Shown here: positions 42,224 through 50,302 of the stretch, in pieces
How positions within the stretch are numbered: position 1 is the first letter of the stretch
How the letters are laid out: each line of letters begins with the position of its first letter
Assembly: GCA_900768075.1 (NCBI GenBank)
Contig: CAAGBN010000010.1
Location: 1-63,367 of the forward strand
DNA length: 63,367 nt
Reading direction: 5' to 3'
From: Clostridia bacterium
GTDB lineage: Bacteria; Bacillota; Clostridia; Oscillospirales; Acutalibacteraceae
Notes under the pieces: generated by a model
What the model saw: only the letters and a program-made list of their open reading frames with translations
Databases searched by the model: none
Told to the model about the DNA's origin: nothing
Program-made: the position numbers and the translations under genes

Positions 42224-43255
42224 ATGAATATGAAAACTCTTCATTTTGAAATTTATTCACCTGACAGTGAAGATATAAAGAAGGTTGCAGCTATCCTGCA
42301 AAGTGGCGGAGTTGCAGCTATACCCACAGAGACCGTATACGGTCTTGCAGGTAACGCTCTTAAAGGTGAATGTGTCAGAAAAATATATCAGGCCAAGGGC
42401 AGACCCTCGGATAACCCCCTTATTGTGCATATCAGTGATATTTCACAGTGGGCGCCCCTTGTAAAAGCTATCCCCGAAAGTGCTATGGCACTTGCCGAGA
42501 AATTCTGGCCCGGTCCTCTTACAATAATCCTGCCTAAAAGCGAGCTTATCCCCGACGAAATATGCGGAGGTCTTGATACCGTTGCAGTAAGAATGCCGTC
42601 AAATGAAATAGCCAAAGCTATTATCACCCAATGCGGTTTCCCTCTTGCTGCACCCTCAGCCAACACCTCAGGCAAGCCAAGTCCCACAAGCGCCAAGCAC
42701 GTTAAAGAAGACCTTGACGGAAAGATTGAGGCTATAGTTGACTCAGGCGAATGCAGTGTCGGTATTGAATCTACAGTTATTACCCTTGCTGCTGACATTC
42801 CCCGTCTTCTTCGTCCCGGTGGGATTACCCCGGAAATGCTCACAGAGGTTTTAGGCGAAATCGAAATCGACGACGCTGTATACAACAAGCTCAGAGACGG
42901 TGCCGAGGCAGCATCCCCCGGAATGAAATATAAGCACTATTCCCCCGATGCAAAGGTACTCATCATCAAGGGCAGCTTCGAAAACTATAAAAAGTTCATC
43001 GAGGACTCTGCCGAAGAGGGCGATGTGGCTCTTTGCTTTGAAGAGGAAGTAAAAGACCTTTCTGTCAGATGCATAACCTACGGCAGAAAAGATGACCCCT
43101 CATCTCAGGCAAAAAACATTTTTGATGCACTGAGAAAAGTCGATGCAGAAAAAGCGAAAACTGTTTATGCACGTTTCCCCGAAAGCGACGGAATCGGTCT
43201 TGCAGTTTTCAACAGACTCGTAAGAGCTGCCGCTTTCAATATTATAGAGGTCTGA
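42224..43255 (+). CDS. tsaC: L-threonylcarbamoyladenylate synthase (Sua5 type)
   Basis: A 343-residue enzyme making threonylcarbamoyl-AMP for the t6A37 tRNA modification. The YrdC domain (IPTETVYGLAGNA, AKGRPSDNPLIVHI, WPGPLT, AAPSANTSGKPSPTSA) is followed by the Sua5 linker and C-terminal domain (PGMKYKHYSP). The start is a choice among GTG 42221, ATG 42224 and ATG 42230, all weakly served; 42224 is used. It abuts the prfA stop. Confidence 0.93.
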   Translation: MNMKTLHFEIYSPDSEDIKKVAAILQSGGVAAIPTETVYGLAGNALKGECVRKIYQAKGRPSDNPLIVHISDISQWAPLVKAIPESAMALAEKFWPGPLTIILPKSELIPDEICGGLDTVAVRMPSNEIAKAIITQCGFPLAAPSANTSGKPSPTSAKHVKEDLDGKIEAIVDSGECSVGIESTVITLAADIPRLLRPGGITPEMLTEVLGEIEIDDAVYNKLRDGAEAASPGMKYKHYSPDAKVLIIKGSFENYKKFIEDSAEEGDVALCFEEEVKDLSVRCITYGRKDDPSSQAKNIFDALRKVDAEKAKTVYARFPESDGIGLAVFNRLVRAAAFNIIEV

Positions 43256-43264
43256 GGTGATTTT

Positions 43265-43852
43265 ATGCTTACTATCGGACTTACAGGAAAAACAGGTGCA
43301 GGCAAAAGCACTGTTGCAGACTTACTGAAAGAAAATGGCTGCTATATAATCGACGGCGATGTTATCGCAAGACAGATAACAGAAAAAGGCTCAGAGGTAC
43401 TCCCCGTGCTTCAGAAAGCATTCGGCGAGGATATCCTCGATGAAAACGGTGAGCTTATAAGAAAGACTCTTGCCAAGAGAGCCTTTGCCGACAAGGAAAG
43501 CACTGCCTTGCTCAACAGCATCACTCATCCCGTTATCAAGAGAAGATGCAAGGATGAAATGCAAAAAGCCGAAGGTCTCGGCTATAAAACGGCACTTATT
43601 GATGCCGCCGCACTTTTAGACAGCGATTGCAAGGACCTTTGCGATAAAATAATAGTTGTAACTGCCCCCGAAGAAATCCGCCTTGAGAGAATTCTTCAAA
43701 GAGACGGTATAACCTATGAGCAGGCAATGACAAGAATAAATGCACAGAAAAGTGACGAATATTATTTCAGAAACGCCGATATAATAATAAGAACATACCC
43801 GCCGTATAATCTGCAGGATGAACTTCTTAAGCTTGAGGAGCTGATACATTGA
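43265..43852 (+). CDS. coaE: Dephospho-CoA kinase
   Basis: A 195-residue enzyme for the last step of CoA synthesis. P-loop GLTGKTGAGKST (residues 5-16), DGDVIAR, the LLNSITHPVIK motif and the lid region RDGITYEQAMTRINAQ. RBS GAGGTGA. It overlaps the following gene by 4 nt. Confidence 0.95.
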   Translation: MLTIGLTGKTGAGKSTVADLLKENGCYIIDGDVIARQITEKGSEVLPVLQKAFGEDILDENGELIRKTLAKRAFADKESTALLNSITHPVIKRRCKDEMQKAEGLGYKTALIDAAALLDSDCKDLCDKIIVVTAPEEIRLERILQRDGITYEQAMTRINAQKSDEYYFRNADIIIRTYPPYNLQDELLKLEELIH

Positions 43853-44409
43853 CACTGAAAAAAATCATCACTCTCATATTGGCATTGTGCTGTCTTTTAC
43901 CTATAATATATTTCAGCACTGTGTCAGTGCTTAAGACATTATATCCCCTTAAGTATGAGGATTATGTCGAAGTATATGCAAGTGAAAACAATCTTTCACC
44001 TGCTTTTGTCTATGCGGTTATCGACTGCGAAAGCGGTTTCAATAACGAGGCTGTTTCAAATGTAGGTGCCACAGGTCTTATGCAGATTATGCCCGAAACC
44101 TTCGCCTGGATAAATAAGAAGCTCGGCGAAGATAATGACTACTCTAAGGCAACCGACCCCGAAACCAATATAAAATACGGCTGTTATCTCTATGGCTACC
44201 TGTTTTCAGAATTCGGCAGGGTACAAGAGGCACTTGCAGCTTATCATGCAGGCATCGGTAACGTACAGAAGTGGCTCAGGGATGAAAGATATTCATCCGA
44301 CGGCAAGACTCTTCACACTATTCCGTTTCCCACAACAAGCAAGTATGTAAAAAAGGTTATGCTAACCGAAAACATATATCAAAAACTCTATTTCAGAAAG
44401 GAACAATAA
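43849..44409 (+). CDS. Lytic transglycosylase (SLT domain), signal-anchored
   Basis: A 186-residue protein. One N-terminal span is followed by a Slt70-like domain with catalytic Glu in VIDCESGF, GATGLMQIMPETF and ALAAYHAGIGNVQKWL. It cleaves peptidoglycan strands outside the membrane. It starts at TTG 43849, overlapping the coaE stop, with GAGGAG 8 nt upstream. Confidence 0.9.
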   Translation: MTLKKIITLILALCCLLPIIYFSTVSVLKTLYPLKYEDYVEVYASENNLSPAFVYAVIDCESGFNNEAVSNVGATGLMQIMPETFAWINKKLGEDNDYSKATDPETNIKYGCYLYGYLFSEFGRVQEALAAYHAGIGNVQKWLRDERYSSDGKTLHTIPFPTTSKYVKKVMLTENIYQKLYFRKEQ

Positions 44410-44412
44410 ATT

Positions 44413-45816
44413 ATGTCACAGGAAAAAACACAGGCAGAACTTCTTAAAGAAGAACTCTTTTTCGAAAAGAAGCATTTCTCAAATCAGATGAGCGAAGAAG
44501 AATTAGCGAAAGCAGATGCATTCTGCGAAGGCTATAAAGACTTTCTCGCAAAAGGTAAAACCGAAAGAGAATGCGTTGACTATATGATTGAAGCTGCCGA
44601 AGCTAAGGGCTTCACAGCTTTTGACAATAAGAAGGCCTACAAGGCAGGCGACAAGGTTTACCTTAACAACAGAGGCAAGAGCATCATCCTTGCAGTTATG
44701 GGTACAAAGGGTGTATCAGAGGGTGCTAAAATCGTAGCTGCTCACATCGACTCACCCCGTCTCGACCTTAAGCCCACTCCCCTTTATGAATCAGATGAAC
44801 TCGCTTACTTCAAGACTCACTACTACGGCGGTATCAAGAAGTATCAGTGGGTAGCTATTCCCCTTTCACTTCACGGTGTTGTTATCGACAAAAACGGCAA
44901 CAGCATCAAAATCAACATCGGTGAAGATCCTGCTGATCCCAAGTTCGTTATCACAGACCTTCTTCCCCACCTTGATAAGGAGCAGGCTAAGAGACCTCTT
45001 CTCGAGGGTATCAAGGGCGAAGAGCTCAACATTCTCATCGGCTCAAGACCCTTCAAGGCTGACTCAGGCAGTAACCTTGTAAAGCTCAACATTCTCAAGA
45101 TTCTCAACGAAAAATACGGCATCACAGAAAAGGACTTCATTTCAGCCGAGCTTGAAGCTGTGCCTGCTCTCCCCGTATCAGATATCGGCTTTGACAGAAG
45201 CCTCATCGGTGCCTACGGCCACGACGACAGGGTTTGCTCATACCCTGCAGCTATTGCAGCCTTTGATATCGGCACTCCCGAGCACACAAGCATTGCAGTT
45301 CTCGCTGACAAGGAAGAAATCGGCTCAGACGGCAACACAGGTCTCAACTCAAGCTTTATGAAATACTTCATTCAGGATCTTGCTAAAATGGAAGGCTTCG
45401 AGGGCAGAGATGTTCTTTCAATGTCAGAGTGTCTTTCAGCAGACGTTAATGCAGGCTTTGATCCCACATTCCCCTCAGTTCACGATAAGTACAACTGCTG
45501 CACACTCAACTACGGTGCAGTTATCACCAAATACACAGGTGCAAGAGGTAAGAGTGGCACATCAGATGCCAGCGCAGAATTTATGGGTAAAATCCGTCGC
45601 ATTCTCGACAGTGCAAATGTATCCTGGCAGATCGGTGAGCTCGGTGCTGTTGACGAAGGTGGCGGCGGTACTGTTGCCAAGTATGTTGCTAACCTCGGCA
45701 TTGACGTTGTTGACCTTGGCGTACCCGTGCTTTCAATGCACGCTCCCTATGAAATCGTAGCAAAGGCTGACGTTTACAGCACATACAGAGCTTGCTACGA
45801 GTTCTTTAAGTCATAA
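44413..45816 (+). CDS. M18 family zinc aminopeptidase
   Basis: A 467-residue cytoplasmic aspartyl-aminopeptidase-like enzyme. Metal and catalytic motifs: AHIDSPRLDLKP (His and Asp), AYGHDDRVCSY, ADKEEIGSDGNTG (Glu pair) and the terminal MHAPYEI His. Strongly biased codons suggest high expression. It ends the prfA-tsaC-coaE-slt cluster, 4 nt after slt. Confidence 0.92.
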   Translation: MSQEKTQAELLKEELFFEKKHFSNQMSEEELAKADAFCEGYKDFLAKGKTERECVDYMIEAAEAKGFTAFDNKKAYKAGDKVYLNNRGKSIILAVMGTKGVSEGAKIVAAHIDSPRLDLKPTPLYESDELAYFKTHYYGGIKKYQWVAIPLSLHGVVIDKNGNSIKINIGEDPADPKFVITDLLPHLDKEQAKRPLLEGIKGEELNILIGSRPFKADSGSNLVKLNILKILNEKYGITEKDFISAELEAVPALPVSDIGFDRSLIGAYGHDDRVCSYPAAIAAFDIGTPEHTSIAVLADKEEIGSDGNTGLNSSFMKYFIQDLAKMEGFEGRDVLSMSECLSADVNAGFDPTFPSVHDKYNCCTLNYGAVITKYTGARGKSGTSDASAEFMGKIRRILDSANVSWQIGELGAVDEGGGGTVAKYVANLGIDVVDLGVPVLSMHAPYEIVAKADVYSTYRACYEFFKS

Positions 45817-45836
45817 GTTTTCCGCAAATATATACT

Positions 45837-45866
45837 GAGCAGTTCAAAAGAGCTGCTCTTATTTTG
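45837..45866 (+). terminator. Terminator after the M18 peptidase
   Basis: Stem GAGCAGTTC/GAGCTGCTC (one G-T pair) with loop AAAA, followed by TTATTTTGTT. Confidence 0.75.
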
Positions 45867-45914
45867 TTGGTACGCGACTAACCCTCGCGTATCTTTTAAT
45901 TTTGTCCCTCCGAG
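45867..45914 (+). repeat. TACGCG-family repeat, copy 3
   Basis: TTGG, stem TACGCGA/TCGCGTA with a 7-nt loop, TCTTTTAATTTTGTCCCTCCGAG. It aligns along its whole length with 2934-2980; the outer stem pair is T-A instead of G-C. Confidence 0.75.
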
Positions 45915-45968
45915 CAACTTATTCACTATTCACTTTTCACTCTTCACTAAACAGCAAGTCTCGTTTCC

Positions 45969-46023
45969 GCTCGTGCCGCGGTGGCACATACTTTGTCCTG
46001 AGCGACAAAGTATGCAAAACGCT
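45969..46023 (-). repeat. Stop-proximal hairpin element, orphan divergent copy
   Basis: On the minus strand GAGCGTTTTG, stem CATACTTTGTC/GACAAAGTATG with loop GCTCAG, then GCCACCGCGGCACGAGC. Flanks fit the family and the stem differs at most positions. Confidence 0.65.
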
Positions 46024-46195
46024 CTTTTGTGCCCGCCGCCCGAAAGTTTGATAAATCACCTATCAGTTTTTACTTTTTTATTTAGTTTGGGGACAACAAG
46101 TCAGTTGGAGCTTATTAAACACTTCCAAACTATCGGTGATTTATCAAGTTTCTGCTCTCTGCTATTCATCTGCTCTTAACCACACATCTCTATTT

Positions 46196-46230
46196 AAAAC
46201 AGCTTTTCTCAAAGGAGACCGCTGTTTTTC
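46196..46230 (+). terminator. Terminator-like hairpin in the spacer
   Basis: Stem AAAACAGC/GCTGTTTT with an inner TCTC/GAGA pairing and a short T-tract. No gene ends nearby, so it may end a non-coding transcript. Confidence 0.5.
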
Positions 46231-46370
46231 TGCTTTCACTGAGTAGCGTTATCGTCTATCACGCTTCGCTGTATCTGCTCTTTACCCTCTCTCTACCCGA
46301 CAGTCGCGGGCCGCTGGTTGCTGTGTTTTAGTTAGTTTTCTCGGGGTGGGTTGGGTTTGCTGACGTTCTT

Positions 46371-46514
46371 TTTTAGTTTGATGAGGAGGTTTGGGGCTCC
46401 ACAGCCGAGCTGAGCTCGGCACGGTGACACGTCACCGCAAATCGCTTTGCGATTTGGTGGAGCCCCAAATCTGCCCTCTTGCAGTGACTTTATCGCATAT
46501 ACATCAAACTAAAA
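46371..46514. repeat. Four-way-junction (cloverleaf) element, copy 2
   Basis: Outer 13-bp stem TTTTAGTTTGATG (46371-46383)/CATCAAACTAAAA (46502-46514). Inner 13-bp closing stem TTTGGGGCTCCAC (46390-46402)/GTGGAGCCCCAAA (46457-46469). Three arms are nearly back to back: GCCGAGC/GCTCGGC (46404-46420), CGGTGAC/GTCACCG (46422-46437), CAAATCGC/GCGATTTG (46438-46456). A small CTGC/GCAG hairpin (46471-46484) lies outside. The reverse complement of the right flank reads CTGCAAGAGG, matching copy 1 at 6431-6440. Confidence 0.85.
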
Positions 46515-46772
46515 TGGCGGGTAGTATTCAACCTACTCACCATAGTTTATCGCTTACAGATATAATTTTTTCTCGACGGAGCTTATCAGCCATTCATAAT
46601 CCATAACTCATAATTCATAATTAATTTATACATAATAATACATTTTTATTGTATAAAGCTGTGTTTTATGCAGTTTTATGCATAATTATAAACAAATTAA
46701 ACCCAATAATGCATATTGAGTTGTAAATATTCAATAAACTCGTTATTTTTTATATATTTATACCTTTTTCCC
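46515..46772 (+). promoter_or_regulatory. AT-rich argG upstream region with candidate ArgR sites
   Basis: Besides a degenerate tandem of CATAATTCATAA-type units (46591-46625), imperfect palindromes at 46639-46653 (TACATTTTTATTGTA), 46676-46692 (TTATGCATAATTATAA) and 46730-46745 resemble ARG boxes in AT content and half-site spacing. Weak evidence. Confidence 0.35.
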
Positions 46773-46800
46773 TTGACTTTTAAATAAAAAGGTGTATAAT
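46773..46800 (+). promoter_or_regulatory. argG promoter
   Basis: TTGACT (46773-46778), 16-bp spacer, TATAAT (46795-46800). Confidence 0.75.
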
Positions 46801-46846
46801 GTTGAAACATAGTCCAAAGAAAAATATATGAATGGAGATAATGAAA

Positions 46847-48079
46847 ATGAAAGCAAAGAAAGAAATCAAGAAGATTGTACTCGCTTATTCAGGCGGTCTT
46901 GATACATCAATCATCATTCCCTGGCTCAAGGATAACTATGAAGGCTGTGAAGTAATCGCAGTTTCAGGTGACGTTGGTCAGACTACAGAGCTTGAAGGCC
47001 TTGAAGAAAAGGCTCTCGCTACAGGCGCAAGCAAGCTCTACATCGAAGACCTCAACAAGGAATTCGTTGAAGATTACATTTACCCCACACTCAAGGCCGG
47101 TGCAGTTTACGAAGGCATGTATCTCCTCGGTACATCATTCGCTCGTCCCATCATCGCTAAGAGAATCGTAGATATCGCTCTCGCTGAAGGCGCTGACGCT
47201 ATCTGCCACGGTTGCACAGGTAAGGGTAACGACCAGGTACGTTTCGAGCTCGCTATCAAGGCATTCGCTCCCGATATGGAAATCATCGCTCCCTGGAGAA
47301 CTTGGGAATTCAAGAGCCGTGAGGACGAAATCGAATACGCTATCCAGAAGAACATCCCCCTCAAGATTACAAGAGAAACAAACTACTCAAAGGATAAGAA
47401 CATTTGGCACCTTTCACACGAAGGTCTCGATCTCGAGAATCCTGCAAACGAGCCCAAGTACGATGAAATTCTTGAGCTTGGCGTAACTCCCGAAAAAGCT
47501 CCCGACGTTCCTACATACATCACAATCGGCTTTGAAAAGGGTGTTCCCACAACACTCAACGGCGAAAAGCTCGACGGTCCTGCTATGGTTAAGGCACTCA
47601 ACGAGGTTGGCGGCGCTAACGGTATCGGTATTGCTGATATGGTTGAAAACCGTCTCGTTGGTATGAAGAGCCGTGGCGTATATGAAACTCCCGGTGGTAC
47701 AATCCTTTACAAGGCTCACGAAATGCTCGAACAGCTTTGCCTTGACAAGGAAACACAGCACCTTAAGATGCAGCTTGCTGTTAAGTTCTCAGAGCTTGTT
47801 TACAACGGTCAGTGGTTCACAACCTGCCGTGAAGCTCTTTCAGCTTTCGTTGACAAGACTCAGGAAACTGTTACAGGTGAAGTTAAGCTCAAGCTCTACA
47901 AGGGCACAATTATGGGCGCAGGTATGACATCACCCTACTCACTTTACAGTGAAGAAATGGCTACCTTCGATGAGGATGAAGTTTACGATCAGTACGATGC
48001 AAACGGCTTCATCAACCTCTTCGGTCTTCCCCTCAAGGTTAAGGCTATGCTCTCAAAGGATTGGGACATCAACAAATAA
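46847..48079 (+). CDS. argG: Argininosuccinate synthase
   Basis: A 410-residue enzyme joining citrulline and aspartate with ATP in arginine synthesis. The PP-loop is LAYSGGLDTSI (residues 11-21), with GCTGKGNDQVRFE and a C-terminal SPYSLY. ATGs at 46832, 46841 and 46847 are in frame; GGAGA (46834-46838) best serves 46847. Very biased codons suggest high expression. Its usual partner argH lies beyond the RAYT insertion. Confidence 0.96.
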   Translation: MKAKKEIKKIVLAYSGGLDTSIIIPWLKDNYEGCEVIAVSGDVGQTTELEGLEEKALATGASKLYIEDLNKEFVEDYIYPTLKAGAVYEGMYLLGTSFARPIIAKRIVDIALAEGADAICHGCTGKGNDQVRFELAIKAFAPDMEIIAPWRTWEFKSREDEIEYAIQKNIPLKITRETNYSKDKNIWHLSHEGLDLENPANEPKYDEILELGVTPEKAPDVPTYITIGFEKGVPTTLNGEKLDGPAMVKALNEVGGANGIGIADMVENRLVGMKSRGVYETPGGTILYKAHEMLEQLCLDKETQHLKMQLAVKFSELVYNGQWFTTCREALSAFVDKTQETVTGEVKLKLYKGTIMGAGMTSPYSLYSEEMATFDEDEVYDQYDANGFINLFGLPLKVKAMLSKDWDINK

Positions 48080-48089
48080 GAAATCAAAA

Positions 48090-48119
48090 AAGGGACTATC
48101 TGACGGTAGTCCCTTGATT
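48090..48119 (+). terminator. argG terminator
   Basis: 10-bp stem AGGGACTATC/GGTAGTCCCT (one G-T pair) followed by TGATTT. It cuts argG off from argH. Confidence 0.8.
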
Positions 48120-48175
48120 TATCGGTGGAGATAAGATATAATATAACAAATCATAAACAGAAAGTTCGTATATAT

Positions 48176-48676
48176 ATGTTACATAAGCGAAAGGATTATC
48201 GTTTAAAAAACTACGACTATTCTTCACCTAATGCATACTTTATTACAATCTGCATTAAGGATCGTAACCCTATTCTTTGGAGTCATATTTCATATGATAA
48301 CGTAGGGGCGGCCATTGGCCGTCCTGTGTCTTATGAATTATCCCCTTATGGCAAAGTTGTTGACTCGGCCATAAACAACATTTCAACTTTTTATCCAAAA
48401 ATAAACGTAGATAAGTATGTCATTATGCCAAATCATATTCATTTGATATTATCAATACATGAAAAACCAGCCCCTAAAATATCAACTGTAATCAACCAGA
48501 TGAAAGGGCATGTTTCTAAACAAATAGGTTTTTCGCCCTGGCAAAAGCTTTATCACGACAGAATTATCAGAGACGAAGAAGAATATCTGAACAAATGGCA
48601 ATATATTGAAGATAATCCGCTAAAATGGAACGAAGACGAAGATTATGTAAATTTACAATATTTTGAATCTTTGTAG
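48176..48676 (+). CDS. REP-associated tyrosine transposase (RAYT, IS200-like Y1)
   Basis: A 166-residue protein with family features: KRKDYRLKNYDYSSPNAYFITICIKDR, LSPYGKVV, the HUH metal motif in MPNHIHLIL (His87, His89), SPWQKLYHDRIIRDEEEY and the catalytic Tyr in WQYIEDNPLKW (Tyr143). Residues 43-50 (VGAAIGRP) are encoded by a complete GTAGGGGCG REP at 48302-48324 lying in frame in the variable loop before LSPYG. A second, inverted REP follows 4 nt after the stop. RAYTs are domesticated single-strand transposases that spread REP/REPIN elements. The start at 48176 fits family alignments better than 48125. It stands between argG and argH. Confidence 0.9.
   Translation: MLHKRKDYRLKNYDYSSPNAYFITICIKDRNPILWSHISYDNVGAAIGRPVSYELSPYGKVVDSAINNISTFYPKINVDKYVIMPNHIHLILSIHEKPAPKISTVINQMKGHVSKQIGFSPWQKLYHDRIIRDEEEYLNKWQYIEDNPLKWNEDEDYVNLQYFESL
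48302..48324 (+). repeat. REP inside the RAYT coding frame
   Basis: GTAGGGGCG, GCCATTGGCC palindrome, GTCC; identical in reverse complement to 32563-32585. Read as VGAAIGRP. Confidence 0.92.
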
Positions 48677-48679
48677 CAA

Positions 48680-48702
48680 GGACGCCCACTGGGCGCCCCT
48701 AC
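48680..48702 (-). repeat. REP downstream of the RAYT gene, inverted
   Basis: GGACGCCCACTGGGCG then CCCCTAC: same ends as the RAYT-internal REP, with changed but still palindromic arms (GCCC/GGGC). Together with 48302-48324 it forms an inverted pair around the 3' two thirds of the gene. Confidence 0.88.
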
Positions 48703-48743
48703 GTATGCATCATATAATACTTACCACACAGGAGGAAACCACT

Positions 48744-50117
48744 ATGCCCCTTTGGACTGGACGATTCAAAAAATCACTTGATAAAAAAACCAACGATTTC
48801 AATTCATCAATACCCTTTGACTGCCGTATGGCTCAGCAGGATATAAGAGGCTCTGTAGCACACGCTACAATGCTCGGCAAGCAGAATATCATCGACAAAA
48901 GCGAAAGCGAGAAGATTGTCGCTTCACTTAAGGAGATTGCCTCTGACCTTGAAGAAGGCAGACTTGAAATTGATATGACAGCTGAAGATATCCACACATT
49001 TGTTGAGGGTGAGCTTACAAAGCGTATCGGCGACAGCGGTAAGAGACTTCACACAGCAAGAAGCCGTAATGACCAGGTTGCACTTGACTTAAGACTTTAT
49101 CTTCTTGACCAGTGCGATGTACTTGAAGAATCAATCAAGGCTCTCGTTGAGGTTATCCTCAATAAGGCTGAGGATAACTACGATGCAGTTATGCCCGGTT
49201 ATACACATCTTCAGCGTGCTCAGCCCGTAACCTTCGGTCATCACCTTATGGCTTACGGCTCAATGCTTATGCGCGACCTCGACAGACTTTACGACTGCAA
49301 GAAGAGAATGGCAGTGTCACCTCTCGGCTCAGGTGCACTTGCAGGCACAACATATCCCCTTGACAGAGAGTATGTTGCTGAGCTTTTAGGTCTTGGCGGT
49401 GTCAGCACCAACAGCCTTGACGGTGTATCAGACAGAGACTATGCCCTCGAGCTTTTAAGTGTACTTTCAATCATTATGGTACATCTTTCACGCTTTGCCG
49501 AAGAGGTTATCGCATGGTGCTCATGGGAATTCAAGTTCATTGAGCTTGACGATGCATTCTCAACCGGCTCAAGCATTATGCCTCAGAAAAAGAACCCCGA
49601 TATTGCTGAGCTTGTAAGAGGCAAGGCAGGCAGAGTATTCGGTGATTTACAGACACTTCTTACTGTTATGAAGGGTATTCCCCTTGCATACAACAAGGAT
49701 ATGCAGGAGGATAAGGAAGCAGTATTTGATGCACTTGACACAGTTATTATGTGCCTTGACACCTTTGCACCTATGCTCGAGACAGCAACTGTACTTCGTG
49801 ACAATATGAGAAACGCTGCTGCAAGAGGCTTCATCAATGCTACTGACGCTGCAGACTATCTTGTATATAAAGGACTTCCCTTCCGTGATGCATACAAGGC
49901 AACAGGTATGCTTGTAGCACTTTGCATTGACAAGGGACTTACACTTGAGACACTTCCCATTGAGGAATACAAGGCTGTATGCGACCTTTTTGATGAGGAT
50001 GTATACAAGGCTATTGACCTTGACGAGTGTGTGAGCAAGAGAACTGTTAAGGGTGGCCCGTCACCTGAGTGTGTACTCAAAGAGGTTAAAGCATTAAGAG
50101 CAGAGCTTAGCAAATAA
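48744..50117 (+). CDS. argH: Argininosuccinate lyase
   Basis: A 457-residue enzyme splitting argininosuccinate into arginine and fumarate. Family signature GSSIMPQKKNPD with the catalytic Ser loop, TARSRNDQVALD and HLQRAQPVTFGHH. The start at 48744 (MPLWTGRFKK) follows AGGAGG; the longer frame runs back through the REP and is rejected. No clear promoter of its own is visible between the REP and the start. Confidence 0.96.
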   Translation: MPLWTGRFKKSLDKKTNDFNSSIPFDCRMAQQDIRGSVAHATMLGKQNIIDKSESEKIVASLKEIASDLEEGRLEIDMTAEDIHTFVEGELTKRIGDSGKRLHTARSRNDQVALDLRLYLLDQCDVLEESIKALVEVILNKAEDNYDAVMPGYTHLQRAQPVTFGHHLMAYGSMLMRDLDRLYDCKKRMAVSPLGSGALAGTTYPLDREYVAELLGLGGVSTNSLDGVSDRDYALELLSVLSIIMVHLSRFAEEVIAWCSWEFKFIELDDAFSTGSSIMPQKKNPDIAELVRGKAGRVFGDLQTLLTVMKGIPLAYNKDMQEDKEAVFDALDTVIMCLDTFAPMLETATVLRDNMRNAAARGFINATDAADYLVYKGLPFRDAYKATGMLVALCIDKGLTLETLPIEEYKAVCDLFDEDVYKAIDLDECVSKRTVKGGPSPECVLKEVKALRAELSK

Positions 50118-50119
50118 CA

Positions 50120-50176
50120 GCGTGTTTTTGATTACTTTTTCCACGCCAGGAAAAAGTAATGCCTCCGCGGCGAGCG
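50120..50176 (+). repeat. Stop-proximal hairpin element after argH
   Basis: GCGTGTTTTTG, stem ATTACTTTTTCC/GGAAAAAGTAAT with loop ACGCCA, then GCCTCCGCGGCGAGCG. It begins 2 nt after the stop and runs directly into GCAGGGTGTGGGACAGAGTC (50177-50201). Confidence 0.9.
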
Positions 50177-50201
50177 GCAGGGTGTGGGACAGAGTCCCAC
50201 C
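50177..50201 (+). repeat. GCAGGGTGTGG repeat next to the stop-proximal element
   Basis: GCAGGGTGTGGGACAGAGTC CCACC, with a GTGGGA/TCCCAC hairpin. Inverted twin at 52479-52503, variant at 736-759. A further hairpin GCGGGAGAGT/ACTCTCCCGC lies at 50241-50277. Confidence 0.8.
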
Positions 50202-50302
50202 ACAAGAAAAACAAGAAAAACAATAAAGCAATAATGTAACGCGGGAGAGTCGGCAACAAAAACAGCTACTCTCCCGCCGAGTTTAATCCAAGTCAGAAAA
50301 GA

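Larger units (their letters stand above)
45916..46370. other. Gene-free, structured spacer upstream of argG (first part)
   Basis: No convincing gene. It contains a degenerate tandem of TTCACT units (45920-45950), an orphan stop-proximal element (45969-46023), a nested inverted repeat TTGATAAATCACC/GGTGATTTATCAA (46048-46060, 46135-46147) enclosing TAGTTTGG/CCAAACTA (46083-46090, 46125-46132), and a terminator-like stem AAAACAGC/GCTGTTTT (46196-46228) with T5. Confidence 0.6.

Noticed and set aside
46390..46470. Cloverleaf at 46.4 kb as a tRNA or tmRNA part
   Set aside because: Loops of 2-3 nt and a 13-bp closing stem do not fit tRNA; no tmRNA tag frame is seen.
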